Source of the DNA: Streptomyces violaceusniger
GTDB lineage: Bacteria; Actinomycetota; Actinomycetes; Streptomycetales; Streptomycetaceae
Assembly (NCBI GenBank): GCA_005405945.1
Contig: BJHW01000001.1
Coordinates: forward strand, 4,030,001 to 4,094,000
DNA length: 64,000 nt
Direction: 5' to 3'
Below, piece by piece: positions 8,134-17,119 of the stretch. Position numbers and translations under genes: made by a program. Numbering within the stretch: position 1 is the first letter of the stretch; every line of letters starts with the position of its first letter. The notes beneath the pieces were generated by a model that made no database searches, was not told the origin of the DNA, and saw only the letters and a program-made list of their open reading frames with translations.

Positions 8134-8159
8134 GGGGCGTCCGAGGGTTCGTGCCGCCT

Positions 8160-8875
8160 GCGGCGCGCTTTTCCCCTCCCCGCCCCTTCCCACAACTGGG
8201 ACTCCGCCCCAGCCCCCGCAGGGGCTCCGCCCCCGGACCCCAGCGGGGCTCCGCCCCGGACCCCGGCGGGGACTCCGCCCCGGGCCCCCGGGCGGGGAAT
8301 CCGCCCCGGACCCCGGCGCGAGCTCCACCCCGGACCCGGCGAGGACTCCACACCCGGACCCCGGTGAGGACTCCGCCCCCGGGCCTCACTGGGGCTCCAC
8401 CCTCAACCCTGCTGGGCTCCGCCCCCGGACCCGGCGAGGACTCCACCCCCGGACCCGGCGAGGACTCCACACCCGGACCCCGGCGAGGACTCCACCCCCG
8501 GGCCTCACTGGGGCTCCACCCTCAACCCTGCTGGGCTCCGCCCCGGCTCCCGGGGTCCGGGGGCGAAGCCCCTGGCCCGCGGCGGAGCCGCATATCGATG
8601 CTGCGGCGTTACCCATCCCAGCCCCTCCGGCGATTGAGGAGCGGGGCCCGGAGCAAGCCCCGCCCGGGGGCCGGAGCGAAACCCCACCCGGGGCCCGGGG
8701 CGGAGCCCCGCACGGGGCCCGGGGCGGAGCCCCGCACGGGGCCCGGGGCGGAGCCCCGCACGGGGCCCGGGGCGGAGCCCCGCACGGGGCCCGGGGCGGA
8801 GCCCCGCACGGGGCCCGGGGCGGAGCCCCGCCCGGGGCCCGGGGCGGAGCCCCGGTTTCGGGGAGGGGCGGGGTG
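8160..8875. repeat. GC-rich intergenic repeat cluster 1
   Basis: About 700 bp of non-coding sequence made of alternating GGGGCGGAGCCCC-type palindromic cores and CCCCGGACCCC/GGCGAGGACTCC blocks. It begins with TTTTCCCCTCCCCGCCCCTT and ends with GGGGAGGGGCGGGG, so the outer edges are complementary. Long open frames occur in several phases here, but they encode only Pro/Gly/Ala/Arg repeats and are spurious. Similar clusters lie at 15.75 kb and 18 kb. The cluster sits between the ends of two convergent genes. Confidence 0.8.
8701..8844. repeat. 24-bp tandem array, five perfect copies plus one variant
   Basis: The unit CGGAGCCCCGCA followed by CGGGGCCCGGGG is repeated head to tail from 8701 to 8820 without a mismatch. 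One copy at 8821-8844 differs by a single base in the middle. Each unit contains nested palindromes and could form stems with any neighbour. It is the most regular part of cluster 1. Confidence 0.9.
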
Positions 8876-8883
8876 GGGGACTG

Positions 8884-10028
8884 TCAGCCGCCCAAACGCT
8901 TCCGCACGGCGGCGACGAGCCGCGACGCACGCGCATCCCCGTGCCCAATCATGCGGTTGGCCACATACGCGAAGCCCACCCCGAACTCGTCGTCGCCAAA
9001 GGCGAACTGCCCGCCCGCCCCGTCATTGCCGAAGCTCCGCTCCCCAGCATCGGCCGGAAGGACGGCGAGTCGAGCAGAAAGCCCGAGCCCCAGCGCGCTC
9101 CCATGTCGAAGCCCAGCCAGCCCTTGCCGGACGAGACCTCGCGGACCGCGTCCGCCACGGTCTCGGGAGCCAGCAGCCGCCGCCGGCCCTCGATGCCGGT
9201 CACGGCCGCCGCGTACAGCCCGGCGAGCCCGCTCGCCGACGCGGCGGCGCCCGCGCCGGGCAGCTCCATGCCGAGCAGCGCCGGGTCGTTCCAGCCGTGC
9301 GGCTCGTCGAGGCCGGGGAAGACCAGCGCGCCGTTCATGGTCACGATGCGGGTCAGCAGATGCTCGGGCCCCGGCATCCCGGGCCGCCCCTCGGCCTCGA
9401 CCAGCCGCGCCCGCCCGGCCATCTCCGCCCCGGGCAGCCCGATCCAGGCCCGCAGCCCCAGCGGGTCCCCCACGGCCCGGCGGAAGTACGCGCCCGGGGT
9501 GTGTCCGGTGATCCGCCGGATGACCTCACCGATGAGGAAGCCGAAGACATGGCCGTGGTACTCGTACGCCGTGTCCGGCTCCCACAGCGGCGTCTGCTCC
9601 TCGACGGCGCGCACCACCGGCGCCCAGTCGGCGATCTCCTCGAACGTCAGCACCCCGTCGAGCACGGGGACCCCCGCCCGGTGCCCGAGGACCATACGGC
9701 AGGTGATGGCCTCCTTGCCGTACCGGCCGAACTCCGGCCAGTACCGGCTCACCGGGGCGTCCAGATCCAGCCGCCCCTCCTGCGCGAGGAGATGGGCGCA
9801 GACGCTCACCAGGCCCTTGGCGCAGGAGAACACCGGCACGACGGTGTCCCGCTCCCACCCCCGCCCAGTCCCCTCATCCGCGACCCCGCCCCACAGTTCC
9901 ACGACCTTGCGCCCGCCGACGAAGACGGTGACGGCCGCCCCGAGTTCGGGAAACTCCTCGAAGTTCCGCGCGAACACATCGGCGACACCGCCGAACCCCT
10001 CATCGACCCACCCGCTGTACGGCTTCAT
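8884..10028 (-). CDS. serine hydrolase of the beta-lactamase/esterase EstB-like family; single-base frameshift near the C-terminus
   Basis: The protein is 381 residues after adding one base in the C run at 9042-9045 (G run on the coding strand). It belongs to the class C beta-lactamase-like fold. VPVFSCAKGLVS contains the SxxK nucleophile/lysine pair, and YEYHGHVFGFLIGEVI resembles the Tyr motif region. After repair the C-terminus reads GERSFGNDGAGGQFAFGDDE with GVGFAYVANRM, the standard end of this family, and stops at 8884. Unrepaired, the frame slides into unrelated residues and overruns. The start MKPYSGW at 10028 fits homologs. There is no signal peptide, so it is probably a cytoplasmic esterase or amidase of unknown substrate. 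Confidence 0.85.
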
Positions 10029-10193
10029 CGCCCCCGGCCCCTCATGAACCTGCCTGACCACAACCGCGCCACGGTAGGCCGTACCCCGCCCCCACCTCGA
10101 ACGATTTACGAGGGCCCCGGCCGATACGCCTTGGCCGCCGCCCGGCAGAGGTCCGGGCGGCGGCCAAAGGGTGAGCTGGGGCACTCAGATGCT

Positions 10194-10772
10194 TCAGATG
10201 CTGATGAGGCGCTCCAGCACATTGCGGTAGCCCCGCATCGCCAGCCGCAGCTCCTCCGTCTCCGAACTGGCCGCGTCGTCCTCGTGCCAGGCGGCACGGA
10301 GGGTGGCGCGGCGCTCGGCGAGGAGCTCGGTGAGGCGGGTGGCTACCTCCGTGAGCAGGGCGTCGGCCTCCTCCACGGCGCCGCGTGGGGAGTCCACGAA
10401 GCCGCTGACCGCGTACCGCAGCCGCTGGGTCAGCTTGTCGTGCTCGCTCGTGGGCAGTACGGGGAAGCTGGGGCCGTTCGGGGTGTTCGACGGCTCGCCC
10501 GACGGCTGGGCGGTGGCCCCGTGCGTCGGCGTCGGCCAGCTTCCGTCCGTCGGTGCCGGCCGGCTTCCGTTCGTCGGCTCGTGCTTCGGCGTCGTCGCGT
10601 GCCAGGACGTCATCGGTTCCGCCGCCTCCGCGTTCCCCGGCCGCTGGGACAGCGGAGCCACCTCGTGCTTCTCCAGCCCATGGCGCCGCTGCCCGTCGTT
10701 CTCCGTCGGGCCGTTCGGGCCGTTCGGGCCGTTCGGGCCGTTCGGGCCGTTCGGGCCGTTCGGGTCCGTCAC
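10194..10772 (-). CDS. conserved Streptomyces hypothetical protein with Asn-Gly-Pro repeat N-terminus
   Basis: The 192-residue product starts at GTG 10772, which overlaps the TGA of the upstream gene (GTGA). The N-terminus is a run of Asn-Gly-Pro triplets encoded by a near-perfect 9-bp repeat at about 10707-10760. A low-complexity linker follows. The C-terminal 80 residues form a compact predicted helical domain (HDKLTQRLRYAVSGFVDSPR through RNVLERLISI) with Glu/Arg/Leu heptad character. I do not recognise a named family. The coupled start and the convergent neighbour indicate a two-gene operon with the membrane protein at 10769-11476. Confidence 0.75.
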   Translation of the reverse strand: MTDPNGPNGPNGPNGPNGPNGPTENDGQRRHGLEKHEVAPLSQRPGNAEAAEPMTSWHATTPKHEPTNGSRPAPTDGSWPTPTHGATAQPSGEPSNTPNGPSFPVLPTSEHDKLTQRLRYAVSGFVDSPRGAVEEADALLTEVATRLTELLAERRATLRAAWHEDDAASSETEELRLAMRGYRNVLERLISI

Positions 10773-11476
10773 CACGCGCCGCCCTTCCTGGTGTGGCCGA
10801 ACCGCGTATGGCCGGTCCCCGCTCCGGTCCCGGTCCCGGCCCCGGGCAGCCACTTCCGGCGGCCGCTCCCGCTCCGGCGCTCGCCGTGGTGGTGCTGCCG
10901 CGCGGTCTCGGATCGGCTCGGGGCGCCGTGGTGCGGCGGCCTGACCAGGTCCTCGAAGAACGGCCGGGCGTGCACCACGGCCTCGCGCAGCTCCTCGGTG
11001 TCCGCGCGCCCCTCGCGGGCGCGGGCCGCCGTGTCGTGGATCTGCCGGTAGCCCTGGACGTGCCCGGCGTGGTGCACGGACAGCGCCGCCACCTGCTCCT
11101 CGTAACGGCCCGACGGGTAGCCACGGTCGTGGGCGAGCCGGGCCAGGAGCTGATCGGCGCCGGTCACCGCGTGTTCCGGAGACTCGATGAACATCTCCTG
11201 CATACCGGCCCACTCGGCCACGTACCGCTCGCGCAGCTCACCGGGCAGGGGCTGGGTCCTCAGATCGCCGTACAGCCGCAGCCGTTCCTCGAGTTCCCGC
11301 TCCGCCGCCTTGTTGTCGCCCGCGTGCTGAGCGACGTTCAGTTCGTACTCGGGCCCGAAGCGGCGTCGCAGAGCGCGTTCCCTGCGGCTGGCGCCCGCGC
11401 GGACGACGCGGATGATGAGCGCGGCCGCGAGGACGACCGCGACGACAACCACGATGCTGATCGCACCAGTTGACAT
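10769..11476 (-). CDS. conserved membrane-anchored hypothetical protein (RRRFGPEY-type)
   Basis: A 235-residue protein starting at ATG 11476 with one N-terminal membrane helix (SIVVVVAVVLAAALIIRVV). A cytoplasmic basic segment RRERALRRRFGPEYELNV follows, then a helical domain with PGELRERYVAEWAGMQEMF and LLARLAHDRGYPSGRYEEQ, and a Gly/Thr-rich tail. The RRRFGPEY-plus-DRGYP pattern is a recurrent Streptomyces family of unknown function, often beside CsbD or regulatory genes. It is translationally coupled to the NGP-repeat protein downstream. The two halves of the pair resemble parts of a DUF-type stress protein, but no activity can be assigned. Confidence 0.75.
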   Translation of the reverse strand: MSTGAISIVVVVAVVLAAALIIRVVRAGASRRERALRRRFGPEYELNVAQHAGDNKAAERELEERLRLYGDLRTQPLPGELRERYVAEWAGMQEMFIESPEHAVTGADQLLARLAHDRGYPSGRYEEQVAALSVHHAGHVQGYRQIHDTAARAREGRADTEELREAVVHARPFFEDLVRPPHHGAPSRSETARQHHHGERRSGSGRRKWLPGAGTGTGAGTGHTRFGHTRKGGAW

Positions 11477-11602
11477 GGTCTGCTTCTGCCTTCCCGCTGG
11501 CTTCCCCCTCCGCGTTCGGGGGGCTCCTGTCATCGGGTAGCCCGGTCTTCGGCCCTCAAACTGCGGTGCGTCAGGGGTGCGGCGGCTGCCAGGATGCGGA
11601 CC

Positions 11603-12313
11603 ATGACGAGTACGCCACGCGCCCATGCCGGTTCGCCCGCCCCCGAGTGCCCCGCGTCTCCGGTGTCTCCGGTGTCTCCGGTGTCTCCGGTGTCTCCGGT
11701 GTCTCCGGTGTCCTCTGCGTCCTCCGTGGCCCCCGCGTCCTCTGCGTCCTCCGTGGCCCCCGCGTCCTCCGTGGCCCCCGCGTCCTCCGCGCCCTCCGCG
11801 CCCTCCGCGCCCTCCGCGCCCTCCGCGTGGACGGTCGCCGCGCGCCCCGTCGACGACCCCGTCTCGGCCATGCTGCTGCGCGAGTACCTCGTCGATGTCG
11901 CCGACCGCTACTACCAGCTCCACGAGGAGCGGGACTCGACCCCGGAGGAGATCGAGCAGGCGCTCGCCGAGATGCCCAGCGACGACCTCGCCCCGCCGCA
12001 CGGGGTGTTCCTGCTGGCGCACCATCAGGGCGCACTCGCCGGATGTGCCGGGCTGCGGCTGCTGGACGCGCGCACGGCGGAGTTGAAGCGGGTGTACGTA
12101 CGGCCCGCCAAGCGGGGGCTGGGCGGGGGCGCCGCACTGCTCGCGGCCGTCGAGGCGGCCGCGGACGGCCTGGGCGCCGGGCGGATCGTGCTCGACACCC
12201 GCCTCGATCTGGTCGAGGCCCGTGGGCTGTACGCGCGCCACGGCTACCGGGAGGTTCCGGCCTTCACGGACGGGCCGTACGCCGAGGTCTGGATGGCCAA
12301 GGAGCTGGGTTGA
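11603..12313 (+). CDS. GNAT-family N-acetyltransferase with Ser/Pro/Ala repeat leader
   Basis: About 236 residues. Residues 12-75 are low complexity, built from Ser-Pro-Val and Ala-Pro-Ser triplets encoded by 9-bp tandem repeats (about 11655-11712 and 11760-11828). The GNAT fold follows: LLAHHQGALAGCAGLRLL (beta strands), LKRVYVRPAKRGLGGGAALL (acetyl-CoA pyrophosphate loop, RGLGGG as the Q/RxxGxG/A motif) and ARGLYARHGYREVP at the end. I prefer ATG 11603, with CAGGA eight bases upstream, over ATG 11594. The acceptor is unknown. The repeat leader may be translated, or the true start may lie close to VAARPVDDP. Confidence 0.85.
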   Translation: MTSTPRAHAGSPAPECPASPVSPVSPVSPVSPVSPVSSASSVAPASSASSVAPASSVAPASSAPSAPSAPSAPSAWTVAARPVDDPVSAMLLREYLVDVADRYYQLHEERDSTPEEIEQALAEMPSDDLAPPHGVFLLAHHQGALAGCAGLRLLDARTAELKRVYVRPAKRGLGGGAALLAAVEAAADGLGAGRIVLDTRLDLVEARGLYARHGYREVPAFTDGPYAEVWMAKELG

Positions 12314-12394
12314 CGGCCCAGGTCCCCAGAACCCCAGGGCCCGCACCGCGGCCAGGTCCCGCGCACCGCGTTTTTCGGGCCCCACGCACCGCGG

Positions 12395-14530
12395 TCACCC
12401 GCCGCGCGGCGGCGGTGGTCTGCGGTGGTCCGGGCGGAGCGTGCCCTCCCTCGGCTGCTCCGCGTCCGAGCCGCACAGCTCCCGCGTCAGCTCCTCCACC
12501 AGCTCGGTCAGATCGGTCGGGCGGTCGGGTGACCACCAGTCGCCCAGGAGTTCCGCGAGGGACGCCTCGCGGGCCCGGTAGAGCCTGGTCGCGGTCTCGC
12601 GGCCGTCGTCGGTGAGGATCAGCTCCAGCCCGTAGCGGCGGCCGAGGCCCCGCTCCTCGATCTGCCGGACCGCCTCGGTGATGGCCCGCAGCGGTACGGG
12701 CGTGCGCTCCGCGAGCAGGGCGGGTTCGACCGAGCCGTCGTGCTGGATGCGCAGCAGCATCCAGCTCGCGGCCGGTCTGAGGTCGAGACCGGCGCGCCGG
12801 GTGATGTCCACGTAGACCTGCCGGCGGCCCTCCCGGCTGCCCAGCAGGGACAGCGCGCGGGCGCATTCGTCGCGCGAGGTGCGTTCCACGGGGTTGCTGG
12901 CGAGTATCTCGCTGCCGTCGGGCGCGGTGACGCTGCCGCGCAGCGGCTCCTCCCGCAGGAACCAGGCGAGGAGGAAGGCGAGCAGCACGACCGGCACCGC
13001 GTAGAGGAAGACATCAGTGATGGAGACGGAGAACGCGTGCCGGACGGCGGCCTGCTCCGCGGGCGGCAGCCGGCCGAGGGTGCGGGGGTCGGAGGTGAGG
13101 GCGCCGGGGGTGACGCCGGGTGGCAGGCGCCGTCCGGCGAGGGCGTCGGCGATGTGGGGGCCGAGGTTGTTGGCGAAGATCGTGCCGAAGACGGAGACGC
13201 CGAACGAGGCGCCGATCGAGCGGAAGAAGGTGGCGCCGGAGGTGGCGACGCCCAGGTCCTGATAGCGGACGGAATTCTGCACGATCAGCACCAGCACCTG
13301 GATGACCAGGCCGAGACCGCAGCCGAAGACGAAGAGGTACGCGCTCATCTCGGCCACCCCGCTGGACTCCCGCAGCTGGTGCATCAGCAGCAGCCCGACG
13401 GCGGTGACGGCGGTGCCGAGGACCGGGAAGACCTTGTAGCGGCCGGTGCGGCTGACCAGATGCCCTGAGACGGTGGAGGAGACCAGGGTGCCGAGGACCA
13501 TCGGCAGCAGATGGACGCCGGACATGGTCGGCGAGACGCCCTGCACGATCTGGAGGAAGGTCGGCAGGAAGGTCATGCTGCCGAACATCGCGAAGCCGAC
13601 CACGAAGCCGATGACCGCGCAGAGGGTGAAGGTGCGGCTGCGGAAGAGGGCGAGCGGCAGCACGGGCTCGGCGGCGCGGGTCTCCACCCGTACGAAGGCG
13701 GCCAGCAGCACCATGCCGACCACCGCGAGCCCGACGATCTGCCAGGAGCCCCAGCCGTAGGTGACGCCGCCGAGGGAGGTCATCAGCACGAGGGCGGCGG
13801 CCACCACGGCGATCAGGAAGGTGCCGAGGTAGTCGATGGTGTGCGAGGTGCGGCGCACCGGGATGTGCAGGACGGAGGCGACGACGAGGAGGGCGACGAT
13901 GCCGACGGGCAGATTGACGTAGAAGACCCAGCGCCAGCTGAGGCGGTCGACGAAGACCCCGCCGAGCAGCGGCCCCAGCACGCTGGTGGCGCTGAAGACG
14001 GCGCCGAAGAGCCCCTGGTAGCGGCCGCGGTCGCGGGGCGGGACGATATCGCCGACGATGGCCATCGACAGCACGATGAGGCCGCCGCCGCCCAGCCCCT
14101 GCAGCGCGCGGAAGGCGATGAGTTCCGCCATGTTCCCGGCGATCCCGCACAGCGCGGAGCCGATCAGGAAGATGACGATCGCGGTCTGGAAGAGCTTCTT
14201 GCGGCCGTACTGGTCGCCGAGCTTGCCCCACAGCGGGGTGGCCGCGGTCGACGCCAGGAGATACGCGGTGACGACCCAGGACAGATGCTCCAGGCCGCCG
14301 AGGTCGCTGACGATGGTGGGCAGCGCGGTGGAGACGATCGTCTGATCGAGCGCGGCGAGGAGCATGCCGAGCAGCAGCGCGCCGATGGCCACCAGGACCG
14401 TGCGCCGCGGCCCCCGGCCCGGGTCCCGGCCCGCTCCCGGGCCAGGGGTCGCGGCGCCGAGGATTCCTCGGCCTTCTGGCCCTTCTGGGCCTCCTGGGGC
14501 CGGAGCCGGGCGGCCGGCGTCCCGCGCCAT
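12395..14530 (-). CDS. DHA2-type (EmrB/QacA) MFS drug exporter fused to a MarR-like winged-helix domain
   Basis: The protein has 711 residues. Residues 45-540 form a 14-helix exporter with the DHA2 motifs LDQTIVSTALPTI (helix 1), LGDQYGRKKLF (motif A) and GPLLGGVFVDRLSWRWVFY (motif C region). Usual exporters stop near 530. Here about 150 residues follow on the cytoplasmic side: ALSLLGSREGRRQVYVDITR, LDLRPAASWMLLRIQ, RAITEAVRQIEERGLGRRYG, LILTDDGRETATRLYRA. This is a MarR/PadR-like helix-turn-helix and wing. It should expel cationic or hydrophobic drugs by proton antiport. The domain may sense ligand or modulate transport. ATG 14530 begins a Pro/Gly-rich cytoplasmic leader. Confidence 0.9.
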   Translation of the reverse strand: MARDAGRPAPAPGGPEGPEGRGILGAATPGPGAGRDPGRGPRRTVLVAIGALLLGMLLAALDQTIVSTALPTIVSDLGGLEHLSWVVTAYLLASTAATPLWGKLGDQYGRKKLFQTAIVIFLIGSALCGIAGNMAELIAFRALQGLGGGGLIVLSMAIVGDIVPPRDRGRYQGLFGAVFSATSVLGPLLGGVFVDRLSWRWVFYVNLPVGIVALLVVASVLHIPVRRTSHTIDYLGTFLIAVVAAALVLMTSLGGVTYGWGSWQIVGLAVVGMVLLAAFVRVETRAAEPVLPLALFRSRTFTLCAVIGFVVGFAMFGSMTFLPTFLQIVQGVSPTMSGVHLLPMVLGTLVSSTVSGHLVSRTGRYKVFPVLGTAVTAVGLLLMHQLRESSGVAEMSAYLFVFGCGLGLVIQVLVLIVQNSVRYQDLGVATSGATFFRSIGASFGVSVFGTIFANNLGPHIADALAGRRLPPGVTPGALTSDPRTLGRLPPAEQAAVRHAFSVSITDVFLYAVPVVLLAFLLAWFLREEPLRGSVTAPDGSEILASNPVERTSRDECARALSLLGSREGRRQVYVDITRRAGLDLRPAASWMLLRIQHDGSVEPALLAERTPVPLRAITEAVRQIEERGLGRRYGLELILTDDGRETATRLYRAREASLAELLGDWWSPDRPTDLTELVEELTRELCGSDAEQPREGTLRPDHRRPPPPRGG

Positions 14531-14694
14531 GGCGACTCCTCCTCGCTCCCCTCCGTCCCCTCCTCATCCTCATCCCATCCTCACCTTTATGCCCTGTTAC
14601 GGCCCGCCGGGCCGGTCCGCACGGCGGGCGAACACCTGCGCGGAGGGCGATCGGATGCGCATAATCGCTGCGAACTCCAGGGAGGGAAAGTTCC

Positions 14695-15737
14695 GTGACG
14701 GCAGAGTCCTGCCCGCACTGCTTCGCACCGGCGCGCGCCAACGGCCGCCCGGGCTGTACGTGTGCCGAACGCGCCGCCGCGTCCATCGCGACGGCAGGTG
14801 CGACCGATGACCAGACCCGGCCGAATCCCCAGGTGACGCTCCCGGAGGAGCGCCCGGCCGGCCCCGATCCGCGTGATCTGCGTCTCTTCGACGAGGCGGA
14901 GAAGGCGGCGGAGGCGAAGAGCACGGCGAACGCCGGGAGCACCGGGAACACCGGGAACACCGGGAACACCGGGAACACCGGGAAGGGGGACGGCGAGGAG
15001 ACGCGGGTGATCGACCGCGTCGAGGAGAGACCCGGCGGGGACGAGGGGAACGGGGCCGACGGCGACGCCGACGCCCCCGGCTCCGGCCCGGGCCGTCACC
15101 GCAAGCGCAAGCGCAAGGTCGTGGCGGCCGTGCTCGCGGGCGCGGCGGCCGTGGCGGTGGCCGGTTCGCTGGCGGTCGGCACCGGGCTGCTCGGCGGTGA
15201 CCACAAGGAGGACGGCGGCGGTGGCGCCGCGAGCGACCACACGCTCGCCGACAGCACCGCCAGCCCCCGGTCGAGGAGGAGCTGCCGGTCGAGGGACCCG
15301 GCACGCCGTCCGGCTCCCCCTCGTCGAGCGCGACGCCCCACCCCTCCGCGTCCGGCTCGGCGTGGGCCGGCGCGACCCCGAGCGAGGGCGGCCCCTCGGG
15401 CTCGGCCCGCCCCTCGGCGTCGGCCTCCGCGACCGGCTCGGCGACGAAGCCCGGGCCGAGCGCGTCCGGCGGCCCGACCTCCGCGCCGTCCAACACCCCC
15501 GAGCCGTCCGGCCCGCCGGTGCTGCGCGAGGGCGACAGCGGGCCCGAGGTGGTCGAGCTCCAGCAGCGACTGACCCAGCTGCTGCAGTACATCGGCGTGG
15601 CGGACGGGAAGTACGACGCGGGGCTGCGGAGGATCGTCTCCAGCTACCAGGACCAGCACGACATCACGGGCGATCCGGACGGCGTCTACGGCGAGAACAC
15701 CCGCCGTGACCTCGAATCGAGAACCGACGAGCCGTAA
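14695..15737 (+). CDS. single-pass membrane protein with C-terminal peptidoglycan-binding domain; single-base frameshift
   Basis: GTG 14695 follows GGGAGGGAA. Restoring one C in the run at 15264-15268 gives 347 residues. An N-terminal zinc-ribbon-like CPHC...CTC segment comes first, then an acidic linker containing an Asn-Thr-Gly repeat (9-bp tandem units at about 14940-14984). A basic stop (RHRKRKRK) and one membrane helix (VVAAVLAGAAAVAVAGSLAV) lie near 145-165. A long Ser/Pro/Ala extracellular linker follows, then a PG_binding_1 domain VLREGDSGPEVVELQQRLTQ with DPDGVYGENTRRDLE. The last domain and the N-terminus are in different frames as sequenced. It probably tethers the envelope to peptidoglycan. 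Confidence 0.85.
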
Positions 15738-15744
15738 GGGTTCC

Positions 15745-15955
15745 CGACGGCTCCTTCCCCGCCCCTTCCCGCAGCGTCCATGTGCGGCTCCGCCGCGTGG
15801 CAGGGGCTCCGCCCCTGGACCCCGGGGCCTGGGGACGAAGCCCTGCCACGCGGCGGAGCCGCAGATCGATACCGCAGGACGGGGCGGAGCCCGGGTCCGG
15901 GGTCTGGGGCGGAGCCCCATTCGTAAGGAGGGGCGGGGAGGGGAACGGCCCGCCG
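15745..15955. repeat. GC-rich intergenic repeat cluster 2
   Basis: A shorter relative of clusters 1 and 3. It opens with CTTCCCCGCCCCTTCCCG, has palindromic GGGGCTCCGCCCC and GGGGCGGAGCCCC cores with a GCGGCGGAGCCGCA element, and closes with GGAGGGGCGGGGAGGGGAA. It follows the peptidoglycan-binding gene and is non-coding. Confidence 0.75.
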
Positions 15956-16031
15956 CAGGCGTCACGATCCACCGAAGACGCTCCAAGGGCCCCACCCCCT
16001 GGCGCAGAGCGGCCCTGCTTTGTATCGTGAA

Positions 16032-16047
16032 GGAACAAAGTGGTTCC
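16032..16047. promoter_or_regulatory. short inverted repeat upstream of the HAD gene
   Basis: GGAAC-N6-GTTCC at 16032-16047 lies in the otherwise pyrimidine-rich leader of the phosphatase gene. Downstream the leader carries duplicated TTTCCGTTGCG and CTTCCCACGGCCCG units (16085-16170). It may be an operator, but this is not established. Confidence 0.25.
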
Positions 16048-16190
16048 GCCCGTTTTCCCTGACCGGCGGGCGGAGCCGCTTGTTTCCCTTTTCCGTTGCG
16101 TCTTTCCGTTGCGCCTTCCCGCGGTCCGCGGCCGCTTCCCACGGCCCGCTTCCCACGGCCCGCTTTCCGCGCTCGCGATCAGGAGTCCCG

Positions 16191-16841
16191 ATGTCCCTCA
16201 CCGCCCGCGCACTCCTCCTCGACATGGACGGCACCCTGGTGAACTCGGACGCCGTGGTCGAGCGCTACTGGCGGATCTGGGCCGCCGAGCAGGGGCTCGA
16301 CCCCGAGCAGGTCCTCAAGGTCGTCCACGGCCGGCAGGCGCACGCCACGATGGCCGTGCTGCTCCCGGACCGCCCGATGGAGCGGAACCTGGCGGACAAC
16401 CGCTGGATGCTGGAGCGCGAGACCACCGATCTCGACGGCGTCGTGCCGATACCCGGCGCGCCCGCCTTCATGGCCGCGCTGGCCGCGCTCCCGCACGCCC
16501 TGGTGACCTCGGCCGACGAGGCCCTCGCCCGCGCCCGCATGGGCGCCGCCGGACTGCCGATGCCGGAGGTACGGGTGACCGCGGAACGCGTCGGCGCGAG
16601 CAAGCCCGACCCGGAGGGCTTCCTGAAGGGCGCGGCCGAGCTCGGCTTCGCCCCCGCCGACTGCGTGGTCTTCGAGGACTCGGAGGCCGGGATCGCGGCG
16701 GGCCGGGCGGCCGGAATGCGCGTCGTCGGCATCGGCCCGCGCGCCGGGGCCCACGCCCCGGACGCGCATGTGCGGGACCTGGAGCAGGTGCGCGTCGAGG
16801 CCCTGCCGGACGGCACGATGCGGCTGCACTTCTCGGCCTGA
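16191..16841 (+). CDS. HAD-superfamily sugar phosphatase (phosphoglucomutase/GPP-like)
   Basis: A 216-residue soluble hydrolase starting at ATG 16191 behind AGGAG. All four HAD motifs are present: LLLDMDGTLVNS with nucleophile Asp10 and acid/base Asp12, Thr/Ser in LVTSADE, Lys in GASKPDPEGF, and the metal-binding acids in VVFEDSEAGI. A C1 cap domain lies between motifs I and II, as in beta-phosphoglucomutase and 2-deoxyglucose-6-phosphate or glycerol-phosphate phosphatases. The reaction is phosphate-ester hydrolysis with Mg2+. The substrate is probably a small sugar or polyol phosphate and cannot be fixed from sequence. Confidence 0.9.
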   Translation: MSLTARALLLDMDGTLVNSDAVVERYWRIWAAEQGLDPEQVLKVVHGRQAHATMAVLLPDRPMERNLADNRWMLERETTDLDGVVPIPGAPAFMAALAALPHALVTSADEALARARMGAAGLPMPEVRVTAERVGASKPDPEGFLKGAAELGFAPADCVVFEDSEAGIAAGRAAGMRVVGIGPRAGAHAPDAHVRDLEQVRVEALPDGTMRLHFSA

Positions 16842-17119
16842 GCGCGGGACCCGGCGCTCGCGCGGTGGCCGCGCCCGGGCAGCCGCGCACCGGCAGCCGC
16901 GTCCAGGCGCCTCGGACACCCGGGCTCTGGCAGTCCCCGCCCCGGCCGCCCGGCCACCGCACCCGCCGGGCGGTCTCGGTCGACCGCGACCCGGCGCACC
17001 GAGCGCACCGGCCGCAACGCCGCCGGGCTCGGTGGCCCGGGCCGACCGGCGTCACCGGCGCCGCCTCGGAGCCCGGGCACCCGGCCGTCCAGGCACCCGG
17101 ACCCAAGTCACCCGGCCGG
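16842..17119. other. non-coding spacer between convergent genes
   Basis: A Pro/Arg-biased GC-rich spacer between the HAD gene and the convergent GDT1 gene. Short CACCCGG- and CCGG-rich palindromes are frequent, but I see no gene, promoter or clear single terminator in it. Confidence 0.5.

Noticed and set aside
8701..8844. CRISPR array
   Set aside because: The 24-bp units are directly adjacent with no unique spacers, are GC-palindromic, and there are no cas genes.
8160..8870. Long open frames in several phases across the repeat clusters at 8.2 and 18 kb
   Set aside because: They encode only Pro/Gly/Arg/Ala repeats generated by the DNA repeats, lack ribosome sites and overlap each other in opposite frames.
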